Shown: positions 20,098 through 27,901 of the stretch, one piece after another
How the letters are laid out: each line of letters begins with the position of its first letter
Position numbering within the stretch: position 1 is the first letter of the stretch
Program-made: the position numbers and the translations under genes
From: Pseudomonas sp. Q1-7
GTDB lineage: Bacteria; Pseudomonadota; Gammaproteobacteria; Pseudomonadales; Pseudomonadaceae
Length of the DNA stretch: 64,000 nucleotides
Assembly: GCF_028010285.1 (NCBI RefSeq)
Contig: NZ_CP116304.1
Location: 4,728,501 to 4,792,500, forward strand
Direction: 5' to 3'
Notes under the pieces: model-generated
What the model was told of the DNA's origin: nothing
The model's input: only the letters and a program-made list of their open reading frames with translations
Databases searched by the model: none

Positions 20098-20607
20098 TCA
20101 ATAGGACACCGTCTTGTCCTTCGGCGCGATATTCCAGCGGAACCAGTCATCCAGCATGGTCTTCTCGTAACGCAGCCGATCATTGCTGAAGTAATGGTTG
20201 CCGTGCTGCAGATAGGACTGGTCGATCACCGTCATATCGCGGCTGACCAGGGTCTTGCCGTCCTGCTCCAGGCTGTAGTGCAGCTTGATGCGCGGCCAGG
20301 TCACCTCGCGCATGAAGCGTACGTCCCGGAAGTCGACCCGCCAGGGTTCGAACCGGCCCGCCAGGTCGATATCGCGAACCTCGACCTTGAGGGTCTGTCC
20401 GGGCTGCAGATACCGCTGGCCAAGCTTCTCGATATGGGCCTTGAGGTCGTTCAGCACGACGTCGTCCGCACCGCGCCCGCGGTCACGGTAGAGGCGCGCG
20501 TCGCTGTACTTCTCCGGGTGGGTGAAGCTGACTTCGGTGGTGGATGCCAGCGCGGCCGGTGAGAGGATCAGCACGGCCAGCACGATGAGGGGCAGCGTGG
20601 GTCGCAT
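20098..20607 (-). CDS. DUF3016 domain-containing exported protein
   Basis: Protein of 169 residues with a signal peptide (about 1-21, ending ALA). The remainder matches the DUF3016 pattern: VSFTHPEKYSDAR near the start and conserved stretches LNDLKAHIEKLGQRYL and VEVRDIDLAGRFEPW. ATG 20607 is preceded by a perfect AGGAGG. Function is unknown; it is probably periplasmic. It is convergent with the receptor gene and tandem with the DUF3325 operon 87 bases away. Confidence 0.87.
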   Translation of the reverse strand: MRPTLPLIVLAVLILSPAALASTTEVSFTHPEKYSDARLYRDRGRGADDVVLNDLKAHIEKLGQRYLQPGQTLKVEVRDIDLAGRFEPWRVDFRDVRFMREVTWPRIKLHYSLEQDGKTLVSRDMTVIDQSYLQHGNHYFSNDRLRYEKTMLDDWFRWNIAPKDKTVSY

Positions 20608-20694
20608 GGAACACCTCCTGACGGTGACGCAGGGCACCGCCAGGACCAGTGTACGCCCGCGAACTGCAACGCGAGGCGACTCCGGGCGGACGGC

Positions 20695-21018
20695 TCAGAC
20701 CAGGGTCAGCAGTCCGCCGCAAACAGGCAGCACGGCAACCAGCGGCAACACCCAGCGGCTCTGCCAAGCCAGCAGGGCCACCAGCAGCAGGCCGGCGAGC
20801 ATCAGTTGGCAGAGCCAGATGACGCTGCCGATTTCGCCGCCCAGTTCGAGGATGGCCAGGACCAGCCCGGCCAACATGGCCAGCACCGCGCCACCCCGCA
20901 GCAGGCGGCTGCGGGACTCGCTCGGGGCGCCACTGAACACCCGCTTGTGCTGGCGCGACATGGCCAGGGCCAGTCCGGTCATGGCCAGGTAGCACAGGGC
21001 GAAACTCAGGAACAGCAT
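20695..21018 (-). CDS. DUF3325 domain-containing membrane protein
   Basis: Membrane protein of 107 residues with three or four hydrophobic helices (about 2-20, 43-60, 65-83, 88-105). Its start overlaps the stop of the PepSY gene (TGATG), so it is translationally coupled. DUF3325 proteins recur as the third gene after DUF3649 and PepSY proteins next to siderophore receptors. A role in handling of imported ferrisiderophore is inferred from that association. Confidence 0.83.
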   Translation of the reverse strand: MLFLSFALCYLAMTGLALAMSRQHKRVFSGAPSESRSRLLRGGAVLAMLAGLVLAILELGGEIGSVIWLCQLMLAGLLLVALLAWQSRWVLPLVAVLPVCGGLLTLV

Positions 21019-22541
21019 CAGGCGCTCTCCTCCACCAGGCGGCGACGAACGTGCGGGGTCTTTTCCAGTTGCGGCTGCGAACGGCGCCAGGCCATGAAGC
21101 CGCAGAGCACCCCGGAGGCGAGCAGCACGAGATCGATGCCGGCCATGCTCCAGTCGCCACGGCCCAGGGTCGTCAGCAGGCTGCCCTCGGGGGTGACCAG
21201 CGTGTTCAGCACGGGCAGGCCGAGGGCCAGGACGGCCACGGCGAGCAGCACGTCGCGGGCCACCTTGCCACTGTTGCGGCGCAGCACGGCCCAGGCCGCC
21301 ACCAGCAGCCAGACCGCGACGAAGACCCAGGTTTCCGCGCTGGCGCGCTCGGCCAGGCCGGCCGGCAGCAGGCGGTTGCCATGCAGCAGGCCGAGGCTGG
21401 CGACCGGCAGGCCGCCGAGCACCGCGCCATTCAACGCGCGGACCAGGCCGATGCCATGACCGCCGCGCGCCTCGCGCTTGCGCAGCCAGACCTGCAGGCC
21501 GGCCACCAGCATGGCGCAGCCCATCAGGCCGAGCAGCAGGTACAGGGCGCGGACGATCTGCCCACCGAACTGCGCCATGTGCAGGTTGGTCAGCCAGGCG
21601 TAGCTCTGGTAGCCGGGGCTGTAGGGCTTCTGCTCGTGGAGCAGTTCGCCGCTGGCGGCGTCGTAGGAGAGGGTCCACTGGAAGTCGACGATGCCGGAAC
21701 GGTCGTAGCGGCGGATGTCCACCACGGCCGCTTCGTCGCCGGGATGGTGCACGCTGATCCAGCCTGTCTCGTTGCCGCCCCAGCGACGGTGGGCGTCGGC
21801 CACCAGACTGTCGAGGGACATGGGGGGCGGAGCCGGACGTTTCACCTCTTCGCGCTCGTAGGCGCCCATGACGTCGTGGAAGAATGCCTCGGCGTTGCCG
21901 TCGTAGGCGCGCTGGATGCCGGCGGGCATGTAGAACACCACGAAAATCGCCAGGCCGGTGTAGGCGATGAGCAGGTGGAACGGCAGCCCCACCACGCCGA
22001 ACAGGTTGTGCGCATCCAGCCAGGCGCGCTGGCCGTTGGCGTCCGGACGCAGGGTGAAGAAGTCCTTGAAGATGCGGCGGTGGATGATGACGCCGCTGAT
22101 CAGCGCCACCAGCATGAACATGGCGGCGATGGCCACGATGTACATGCCGATCATGCCGGCGTTGAGGTCGTAGTGCAGGGTGAAGAAGAACAGCCCGCCG
22201 ACGGTTTCCGGCATCGGCTCGCCGGTGGCGGGGTCGAGGGCCAGGCGCACGAACTCGCTCTCGTCTGCCGGCTCGTAGCCGGCCCAGTAGAAGGGCTCGC
22301 GCTCGCTCGGCGGACGTATCCAGAGGGCGTGGGCGTCCGGCGCCCTGGCCAGCAGGGTATCGCGCACCTGGTCGATGCTCAGGCTGTGGCCGGCGGGCTC
22401 ATGCAGCGCCGGGCGCATCCAGCGCTCCAGTTCCTTGTCGAAGCAGGCGATGCTGCCGGCGAAGAAGATGACGAACAGCAGCCAGGACGGCAGCAGCCCG
22501 CCCCAGGTGTGCAGTCCCGCCATGGATTGGCGCAGGCTCAT
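21018..22541 (-). CDS. PepSY-associated TM protein (PiuB/FpvG-like)
   Basis: Inner-membrane protein of 507 residues of the PepSY_TM group. It has helices at about 15-35, 140-165, 190-212, 340-362 and several at the C-terminus, with conserved histidines at helix ends (H11, H147, others) that could hold haem. In P. aeruginosa the PepSY_TM protein FpvG reduces iron from ferripyoverdine in the periplasm. A similar reductase role for another siderophore fits here, given the TonB receptor three genes away, but is inference. Both neighbours overlap it by four or fewer bases. Confidence 0.88.
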   Translation of the reverse strand: MSLRQSMAGLHTWGGLLPSWLLFVIFFAGSIACFDKELERWMRPALHEPAGHSLSIDQVRDTLLARAPDAHALWIRPPSEREPFYWAGYEPADESEFVRLALDPATGEPMPETVGGLFFFTLHYDLNAGMIGMYIVAIAAMFMLVALISGVIIHRRIFKDFFTLRPDANGQRAWLDAHNLFGVVGLPFHLLIAYTGLAIFVVFYMPAGIQRAYDGNAEAFFHDVMGAYEREEVKRPAPPPMSLDSLVADAHRRWGGNETGWISVHHPGDEAAVVDIRRYDRSGIVDFQWTLSYDAASGELLHEQKPYSPGYQSYAWLTNLHMAQFGGQIVRALYLLLGLMGCAMLVAGLQVWLRKREARGGHGIGLVRALNGAVLGGLPVASLGLLHGNRLLPAGLAERASAETWVFVAVWLLVAAWAVLRRNSGKVARDVLLAVAVLALGLPVLNTLVTPEGSLLTTLGRGDWSMAGIDLVLLASGVLCGFMAWRRSQPQLEKTPHVRRRLVEESA

Positions 22542-22834
22542 GGTCGTACTCCGAAATCGCCGGGCAGGTAGGCCGCGAGGGCCATCAGCGCGGTCACGCC
22601 GGCCAGCACCAGCCAGGCGCGCAGGGCCGAACGGGCGGCGAAGGCATAGAGAATGGCGACGGTGTAGACGGCGAAGCAGGACAGGCTGGCGAACACCACC
22701 CGGTCGCTGCGCACCAGCGGCAGATAGACGGACAGGAACGCGGTGGCGGAATAGGCCATCGCGTAGCCGCCGAGAATCGCCGCCAACACCCGCGCGGTCA
22801 CGTCCCAGCGCGGTGAAGTCTTGGCTTTGCTCAC
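22538..22834 (-). CDS. DUF3649 domain-containing membrane protein
   Basis: Small membrane protein of 98 residues with three hydrophobic helices. The GTG start at 22834 has AAGG upstream, giving MSKAKTSPRWDVTARVLAA, typical of DUF3649. The stop overlaps the PepSY gene start by four bases. It is the first gene of a three-gene iron-linked operon, and a Fur-like palindrome lies 62 bases upstream. Molecular role unknown. Confidence 0.83.
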   Translation of the reverse strand: MSKAKTSPRWDVTARVLAAILGGYAMAYSATAFLSVYLPLVRSDRVVFASLSCFAVYTVAILYAFAARSALRAWLVLAGVTALMALAAYLPGDFGVRP

Positions 22835-22895
22835 ATGGCTACCTTGGTCGAGGACGCCTGGGCGGAACATCCACCAGGGCGAAGGGAATCGTCAG

Positions 22896-22916
22896 AAATA
22901 GTTCTGAGAATTATTT
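22896..22916. promoter_or_regulatory. Fur-like box before the DUF3649-PepSY-DUF3325 operon
   Basis: A 21-base near-perfect palindrome: AAATAGTTCT, then G, then AGAATTATTT. Nine of ten arm pairs are complementary apart from one. It contains GAGAATTATT, close to the usual Fur GAGAATNATT core. It sits 62 bases upstream of the operon start and could also influence the divergent DUF3509 gene. Confidence 0.6.
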
Positions 22917-23090
22917 ACATGCGAACATGCATTGCAACAGAGAAATTCTATTGCCTCGCCTGGCACGACCTTGAACTGGCTATCCGCGACAGTTGGTCGG
23001 AGTCCACCTCCTCCGTCGGTCATTGCGGTTCGAACTTTGCAGTTTCCCCAGCGTCCATCGACTCATCGCTCCATTTCCAGGTGACAGGCC

Positions 23091-23402
23091 ATGTACAACC
23101 CCTTCCAGATTCTCAGCGACGCATTCCAGGCCGAATACCGGGTCAACCTCAGCCTGGTGAGCCCGGACGGCAGCATCCTGCTCACCCTCACCAACGAACG
23201 CGGCGTGGTGGCGCGGCGCATGATCAGCGCGGCCCAACGCAACGACCCGGTGCGCCTGCAGCGGGTGATCGAGAGCATTCGTCTGGGCATCGCCATCGAG
23301 AGTGGGCACAAGGTGGGCGAATTGCTCACCAGCATGACCGGCGGCCATGTCGCGCCGGTCCGCAGCGGACAGGTGAATGCGGCACGGATAGCGCGCATCT
23401 GA
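23091..23402 (+). CDS. DUF3509 domain-containing protein
   Basis: Soluble protein of 103 residues. NPFQILSDAFQ at the N-terminus, GVVARRMISAAQ in the centre and RLQRVIESIRLGIAIESG after it match the DUF3509 family, which is nearly confined to pseudomonads. No signal peptide. The ribosome site is weak (CAGGTGACAGG). It is divergent from the iron operon and may share its regulatory region. Function unknown. Confidence 0.85.
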   Translation: MYNPFQILSDAFQAEYRVNLSLVSPDGSILLTLTNERGVVARRMISAAQRNDPVRLQRVIESIRLGIAIESGHKVGELLTSMTGGHVAPVRSGQVNAARIARI

Positions 23403-23424
23403 TGCACGCTATCCGTGCATCGGG

Positions 23425-23910
23425 TCAGGCGTCCTCTTCCGCCTCGACCTGAGGACCCAGGCGCCGGCGCGGTGCATCGCTCTGCACCGAAGGGAAGCGC
23501 GAAGAAGCAAAGCGCACCACCAGGATCGCCAGGGCCAGCAGCAGGATGGCACCGGACACATACACCACGCCCAGGTCCGGCCGGTGGTGGTGCGACACAT
23601 CGGAAATCAGCAAGCGGGTCAGCGCGGTGATCGCCACATAGATGAGGAAGCGCACCGGCATGTGGTTGGTCTTGAAATAGATGCCGACCATGGCGCCGAG
23701 TTCGAGGTAGATGAACAGCAGCAGGATGTCGTCGACCGTGATGTGCCCCTTTTCCACCATCCCCAGGAAGGCCACCACCGCGGCCCAAGCGGTGATTCCG
23801 CCGATGGCGAACAGGGCCAGGTAGTGGAAGCTCTCCACGAGGAGATTGCCCAGGGACTCGGCCAGGCCATGCACGTTTTCGCGCAGTTTTTCAGCCCAGT
23901 TGATCTTCAC
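23425..23910 (-). CDS. Phosphate-starvation-inducible PsiE family protein
   Basis: Inner-membrane protein of 161 residues with four helices (about 22-45, 55-78, 83-102, 112-132), the PsiE fold. GTG 23910 is preceded by AAGGAG at seven bases. Conserved stretches include VDDILLLFIYLELGAMVGIY and TNHMPVRFLIYVAITALTR. PsiE in E. coli responds to phosphate starvation; the mechanism is unknown. No Pho box was found just upstream here. Confidence 0.85.
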   Translation of the reverse strand: MKINWAEKLRENVHGLAESLGNLLVESFHYLALFAIGGITAWAAVVAFLGMVEKGHITVDDILLLFIYLELGAMVGIYFKTNHMPVRFLIYVAITALTRLLISDVSHHHRPDLGVVYVSGAILLLALAILVVRFASSRFPSVQSDAPRRRLGPQVEAEEDA

Positions 23911-24137
23911 GATACAGCTCCTTGCGACGACGGCCCCGATGGTGACGGGGGAAAGTGACAGTGGGGTGATGCAGGATGGGGGCCGCCGGGGCTGTCGCGC
24001 CACGAGACAGGTTGTCGCAGCCCGTCCGCATCACCCCCTCAGCGAAGGTGCAGGCAACAGCTATGCTTGGGGTCCAGCGGAACAGGGCCCGATGGAAATT
24101 TCCTTCCGACTATTTCCATTTGCCATCATTCCGAATA

Positions 24138-24153
24138 CTGTATGCACATCCAG
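24138..24153 (+). promoter_or_regulatory. LexA (SOS) box of yebG
   Basis: CTG-TATGCACATC-CAG, exactly the CTG-N10-CAG LexA layout. The flanks extend the symmetry (TACTG...CAGTA). It is 33 bases upstream of the yebG start. YebG is LexA-controlled in E. coli. Confidence 0.85.
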
Positions 24154-24186
24154 TATTTATTGACCAATGAAGGTGAGGGGTGATGA

Positions 24187-24444
24187 ATGGCCGTCGAAGT
24201 GGTGTACCGCAGCAGCCGCGATCCGGAGCGCCTGTTCATGGATAAGGCCGAAGCCGACCGTTACGACAAGATGCTCGAACTGGCCGAGTCCCTGGCCGAG
24301 GTGCTGCACAAGGCGGTGCCGTCCCTGAGCGAACAGCAAGTGGAAGACATCGGCATCTTCATGGCCAAGCACCGCGACACCTTCGCCCGGGCCTTCAAGA
24401 ACCAGCCCGACGCCCTGGCCGAGCTGGAACTGCCGGGCGAATGA
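24187..24444 (+). CDS. yebG: YebG family DNA-damage-inducible protein
   Basis: Small protein of 85 residues. MAVEVVYRSSRDPERLFMDK and LSEQQVEDIGIFMAKHRD are typical of YebG. ATG 24187 follows a GAGGGG site. In E. coli it is an SOS gene of unclear function. The LexA box upstream supports the same control here. It ends with a strong terminator. Confidence 0.93.
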   Translation: MAVEVVYRSSRDPERLFMDKAEADRYDKMLELAESLAEVLHKAVPSLSEQQVEDIGIFMAKHRDTFARAFKNQPDALAELELPGE

Positions 24445-24454
24445 GTTTCCCCTG

Positions 24455-24486
24455 CCCTCCCCGCTCGTGGGGAGGGTGCTTTTTTC
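24455..24486 (+). terminator. yebG terminator
   Basis: Eight-bp stem CCCTCCCC / GGGGAGGG with a six-base loop and a T6 tract. Confidence 0.92.
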
Positions 24487-24487
24487 C

Positions 24488-24812
24488 CGATTGACTCCCG
24501 CGCAGGGAAGGTCTAGTTTCGCCAGGTCCCCATTTTCGGGGCCGTCACTTTCGGCGAACTCCACGATGCCCAACGCAAGCGCCCATTCCGCGATGACCAC
24601 CGACCCCGTCGGTGCGCGCGTTCGCGCCTGCCTGTCGCCGATGTCCCCACCTGTCGCCCCTCCGCCAGCCGCGCGGGCCGGCTTTCCGCCGCCGCCCCCA
24701 AGCGCAGCGCTCGGCTGATCTCCAGCCGCTGATACCGCTCCGGTCCTGACCCTTGCTGGTCGGCGTTCGCACGCGCCGGAGCCTGTTGCCGTTCACTGAC
24801 AGGTGAAAATTC
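24488..24812 (+). other. Long leader of the EamA transporter gene with a possible leader peptide
   Basis: TTGACT (24491-24496) and TAGTTT (24514-24519), 17 bases apart, look like a promoter. The transcript would have a roughly 290-base leader. It contains a 41-codon open frame from ATG 24593 to TGA 24718 whose end encodes five consecutive prolines (codons 32-36). After it lies a stem GCTCCGG (24737-24743) / CCGGAGC (24776-24782) with an inner GACC/GGTC pairing. No good ribosome site precedes the small frame. An attenuator is possible but unproven. Confidence 0.35.
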
Positions 24813-25679
24813 ATGACGTTGGACAAATCCACCTGGGGCGCCTTCGCCTCGACTTCGCTGTTCGTGCTGCTCTGGAGCAGCGGCGCGATCTTTGCCCGGC
24901 TCGGCCTTGACCATGCCTCGCCCTTCGCCTTCCTCACCCTGCGCTTCGCCCTGGCCTTCGCGTTCCTGCTGCTGGTCTGTTCCTGGCGCGGCCAGGGCCT
25001 GCCGGAGCCTGGCAGCCGGCTGAAGGTGGCGGGCATCGGCCTGCTGCTCATCGGCGGCTACACCATCTGCTACCTGCTGGCGCTGGATAACGGCATCACC
25101 CCCGGCGTGCTCGCCGCGCTGCTCGGGGTGCAGCCGATCCTCACCCTGGTGCTGCTGGAGCGGCGCTTCGCCCTGCTGCGCCTGCTCGGCCTGACCGTCG
25201 CCCTCGGCGGCCTGGTGCTGCTGGTGTGGCAGAGCATCGGCCAGGCGCAGGTGACCGCCCTCGGGCTGGTGTACGGACTCGCGTCCCTGTGCAGCATGAC
25301 CCTCGGCGCGATCCTGCAGAAGCGGGTGCAGCAATCACCCTTGCAGCTCCTGCCCTTCCAGTACGGCGCCAGCCTGCTGGCCTGTCTGTTGCTGGTGCCC
25401 TACAAGCCCTTCCACTTCGAGGCCTCGCTGGACTTCGCCATCCCCCTGCTGTGGCTGGCGCTGGTGATCTCGGTGCTGGCGCAGTTGCTGCTCTACCGGC
25501 TGATGCAGGCGGGCAACCTGGTGAACGTCACCAGCCTGTTCTACCTGGTGCCCGTGGTGACGGCGGGGCTGGACTACCTGGTCCTCGGCAACGCCCTGGC
25601 GCCGCTGGGCCTGGCGGGCATGGGCGGGATACTGGCGGGCCTGGTGCTGGTGTTCGGCCTGGGTAGCCGCGACGGCTGA
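24813..25679 (+). CDS. EamA/DMT family transporter
   Basis: Inner-membrane protein of 288 residues with about ten helices in two EamA repeats (about 8-130 and 145-280). WGAFASTSLFVLLWSSGAIF begins the first repeat. AGGTGA precedes ATG 24813. Family members export amino acids, metabolites or drugs in exchange for protons; the substrate is not evident. It is transcribed alone, behind an unusually long leader. Confidence 0.9.
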   Translation: MTLDKSTWGAFASTSLFVLLWSSGAIFARLGLDHASPFAFLTLRFALAFAFLLLVCSWRGQGLPEPGSRLKVAGIGLLLIGGYTICYLLALDNGITPGVLAALLGVQPILTLVLLERRFALLRLLGLTVALGGLVLLVWQSIGQAQVTALGLVYGLASLCSMTLGAILQKRVQQSPLQLLPFQYGASLLACLLLVPYKPFHFEASLDFAIPLLWLALVISVLAQLLLYRLMQAGNLVNVTSLFYLVPVVTAGLDYLVLGNALAPLGLAGMGGILAGLVLVFGLGSRDG

Positions 25680-25782
25680 CGGAAGCACCGGGCGGCGTCC
25701 CCCGACGGAGGTCGCCCGGTGCCGGCTTGCGCCGATTCTTCAATTCCCGCGGGGGCTCGCCCGCGGGTCACTGCGCTCGACC

Positions 25783-26889
25783 CTACGGCTGTTCCAGCGC
25801 CTGCACCAGTGCCTTGAGGAAGCGTGCCGCCTCGCCGCCGGTCACCGCACGGTGATCGAAGGTCAGCGACAGCGGCAGCACCGGGTGCACCGCCGGCTTG
25901 CCGTCCCAGGCCACCACTTCGTCGCGGATGCCGCCAGCGCCGATGATCGCCACCTGGGGCGGCACCACCACCGGGTTGGCGTAGCGGCCGAACAAGGTGC
26001 CGAAGTTGGACAGGGTGATGGTCGCGCCCATCATTTCCTGCGGCGGAATGGAGCGCGCCTTCACGTCCGCCCGCAGCCGCGCCATGCCCTCCTTCAGATC
26101 GTCCGCGCTGCGTCCGCCGACGTTGCGCAGCACCGGGACGAACAGGCCGTCCGGGGTGTCCACGGCGATGCCCAGATCGAGCTTGTCGTGGCGGCGGATG
26201 GACAGGGCGCGACCGTCGAACCAACTGTTGAGGATCGGCTCCACCTCGCAGGCCGCGGCAATGGCCTTGCCCAGGCGAATCAGCGGGTCGCGGGCTTCCG
26301 GCCAGCGATGCAGGTCGGCGTCGCCGAAAATGGTCACCGGCACCACCTCGGCATGGGAACGCGCCATGTTGACCGCCATGCTGCGGCGCACCCCGCGCAG
26401 GCGCTCGCCGCCAAAACTGTCGCGGGCGCTCTGGGCGGCCTGTTCCACGTCCGCGCGGGTCACCAGGCCGTCGGGGCCGGAGCCGGCCAGGGCGGCCAGC
26501 TCCACGCCAAGCTGGCGGGCGAGCTGGCGCACCGCCGGTGTGGCGCGGGGCGCCAGGTGCTCGCGGGTGGACGGCGCGGCGCCGATAAAGAAGCTGTCGG
26601 CCTGGGCCTCGCCGCCGCCTTCCAGGCGGCCGACCACGGTGCCGGCGTCGGCGTCTTCGCCCTCGTAGCCGAGCAGTGGTTCACCCACATGGAGAATGTC
26701 GCCTTCCTTGCCGAAGGTCCTGGCCACCACACCATCCTGGGGCGCCGGGATATCCACCAGGGCCTTGGCGGTTTCCACCGAGACGAGCAACTGGTCGGCC
26801 TTGACGCTGTCCCCCACCTTCACATGCCACTGGACGATCTCGGCGTCCTGCAGGCCTTCGCCCAGGTCGGGCAGTTTGAAGTATTTCAT
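25783..26889 (-). CDS. Dihydrolipoamide acyltransferase (E2) of a 2-oxoacid dehydrogenase
   Basis: E2 core enzyme of 368 residues, with one lipoyl domain (about 1-78; lipoylated lysine in VETAKALVDI), a peripheral-subunit-binding domain (about 115-150) and the catalytic domain ending with the active-site histidine in SLTFDHRAVTGG. A single lipoyl domain suits branched-chain or acetoin-type complexes. It moves acyl groups from E1 to CoA. It is last in the operon with E1-beta, E1-alpha and leucine dehydrogenase. No E3 gene is present, so a shared lipoamide dehydrogenase is needed. Confidence 0.93.
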   Translation of the reverse strand: MKYFKLPDLGEGLQDAEIVQWHVKVGDSVKADQLLVSVETAKALVDIPAPQDGVVARTFGKEGDILHVGEPLLGYEGEDADAGTVVGRLEGGGEAQADSFFIGAAPSTREHLAPRATPAVRQLARQLGVELAALAGSGPDGLVTRADVEQAAQSARDSFGGERLRGVRRSMAVNMARSHAEVVPVTIFGDADLHRWPEARDPLIRLGKAIAAACEVEPILNSWFDGRALSIRRHDKLDLGIAVDTPDGLFVPVLRNVGGRSADDLKEGMARLRADVKARSIPPQEMMGATITLSNFGTLFGRYANPVVVPPQVAIIGAGGIRDEVVAWDGKPAVHPVLPLSLTFDHRAVTGGEAARFLKALVQALEQP

Positions 26890-26899
26890 CGTGCGCTCC

Positions 26900-27901
26900 T
26901 CAGGCGTAGTTCAGCACCAGCTCGCTGGCCGCGAGAATGTCTTCCGGGCTGGGAATGTAGAGCTGTTCCAGGCGGTACAGCGGCGGCGGGATATCCGGCG
27001 CGGTGACCCGCTGGATAGGCGCCTGCAGATCGAGCAGCACGCGCTCGTAGAGGCTGGCGGCGATCTCCGCGCCAACCCCGCAACTGCGCGGCGCCTCGTG
27101 GACGATCACGCAGCGGCCGGTCTTGCGCACCGAGGCTTCCAGGGTTTCGAGGTCCAGCGGCTTGATGCTGGCGACATCGATCACCTCGGCGGAAACGCCC
27201 CGCTCTTCCAGCGTCGCCGCAGCCAGCAGGGTTTCGTGGACGCTGGCGCCCCAACTGATGAGGGTGATGTCCGAGCCCTCGCGCAGGGTGAAGCAGCAAT
27301 CCAGCGGCAGGCGCTTGCCATCGTCGATGATCGGTTGCGGGTTCATCCGGTAGAGCCGGGTGGGTTCGAGGAAGATCACCGGGTCCGGGTCGTCGATGGC
27401 CGCCAGCAGCAGCCCGTAGGCCCGCGCCGGCGAGGAGGGCATCACCACCCGTAGCCCGGGGATGTGGGCGAACAGTGCCTCGGTGCTCTCGCTGTGGTGC
27501 TCCGGTGCGCGGATACCGGCACCCATCGGGCTGCGCAGCACCATCGGGCAGGTGAGCCGGCCACGGGTGCGCCAGCGGATGCGGCTGGCATGGGACACCA
27601 GGTGCTCCATGGCGGCGTAGATGAAGCCGAGGAACTGGATCTCCATCACCGGCTTCAAGCCCTGGGCGGCCATGCCCACGGCCAGGCCGCCGAGCATGGT
27701 TTCCGCCAGCGGCGTGTCGATCACCCGCTTGAAGCCGAAGCGCTCGCGCAGGCCGAGGGTGGCGCGGAACACGCCGCCGTTGACGCCCACGTCTTCGCCG
27801 AGGATCACGACGTTCTCGTCTTCCTGCATGGCGCGGTGCAGGGCCATGTTCACGGCCTCCAGCAGCGCGCGTTTTTCGGTGGTGTCGTTGAGATTACTCA
27901 T
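26900..27901 (-). CDS. 2-oxoacid dehydrogenase E1 beta subunit
   Basis: Transketolase-like E1-beta of 333 residues. ATG 27901 has GGAGG just upstream and overlaps the E1-alpha end by eight bases. Conserved features include EDVGVNGGVFRAT near the thiamine site and the C-terminal SYERVLLDLQAPIQRVTAPD-like region. It joins E1-alpha as an alpha2beta2 thiamine-diphosphate decarboxylase. With leucine dehydrogenase upstream, branched-chain oxoacids are likely substrates. Confidence 0.93.
   Translation of the reverse strand: MSNLNDTTEKRALLEAVNMALHRAMQEDENVVILGEDVGVNGGVFRATLGLRERFGFKRVIDTPLAETMLGGLAVGMAAQGLKPVMEIQFLGFIYAAMEHLVSHASRIRWRTRGRLTCPMVLRSPMGAGIRAPEHHSESTEALFAHIPGLRVVMPSSPARAYGLLLAAIDDPDPVIFLEPTRLYRMNPQPIIDDGKRLPLDCCFTLREGSDITLISWGASVHETLLAAATLEERGVSAEVIDVASIKPLDLETLEASVRKTGRCVIVHEAPRSCGVGAEIAASLYERVLLDLQAPIQRVTAPDIPPPLYRLEQLYIPSPEDILAASELVLNYA

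Noticed and set aside
24593..24718. The 41-codon proline-rich frame as an ordinary protein gene
   Set aside because: No ribosome-binding site and no family. It is kept only as a possible leader peptide within the intergenic entry.
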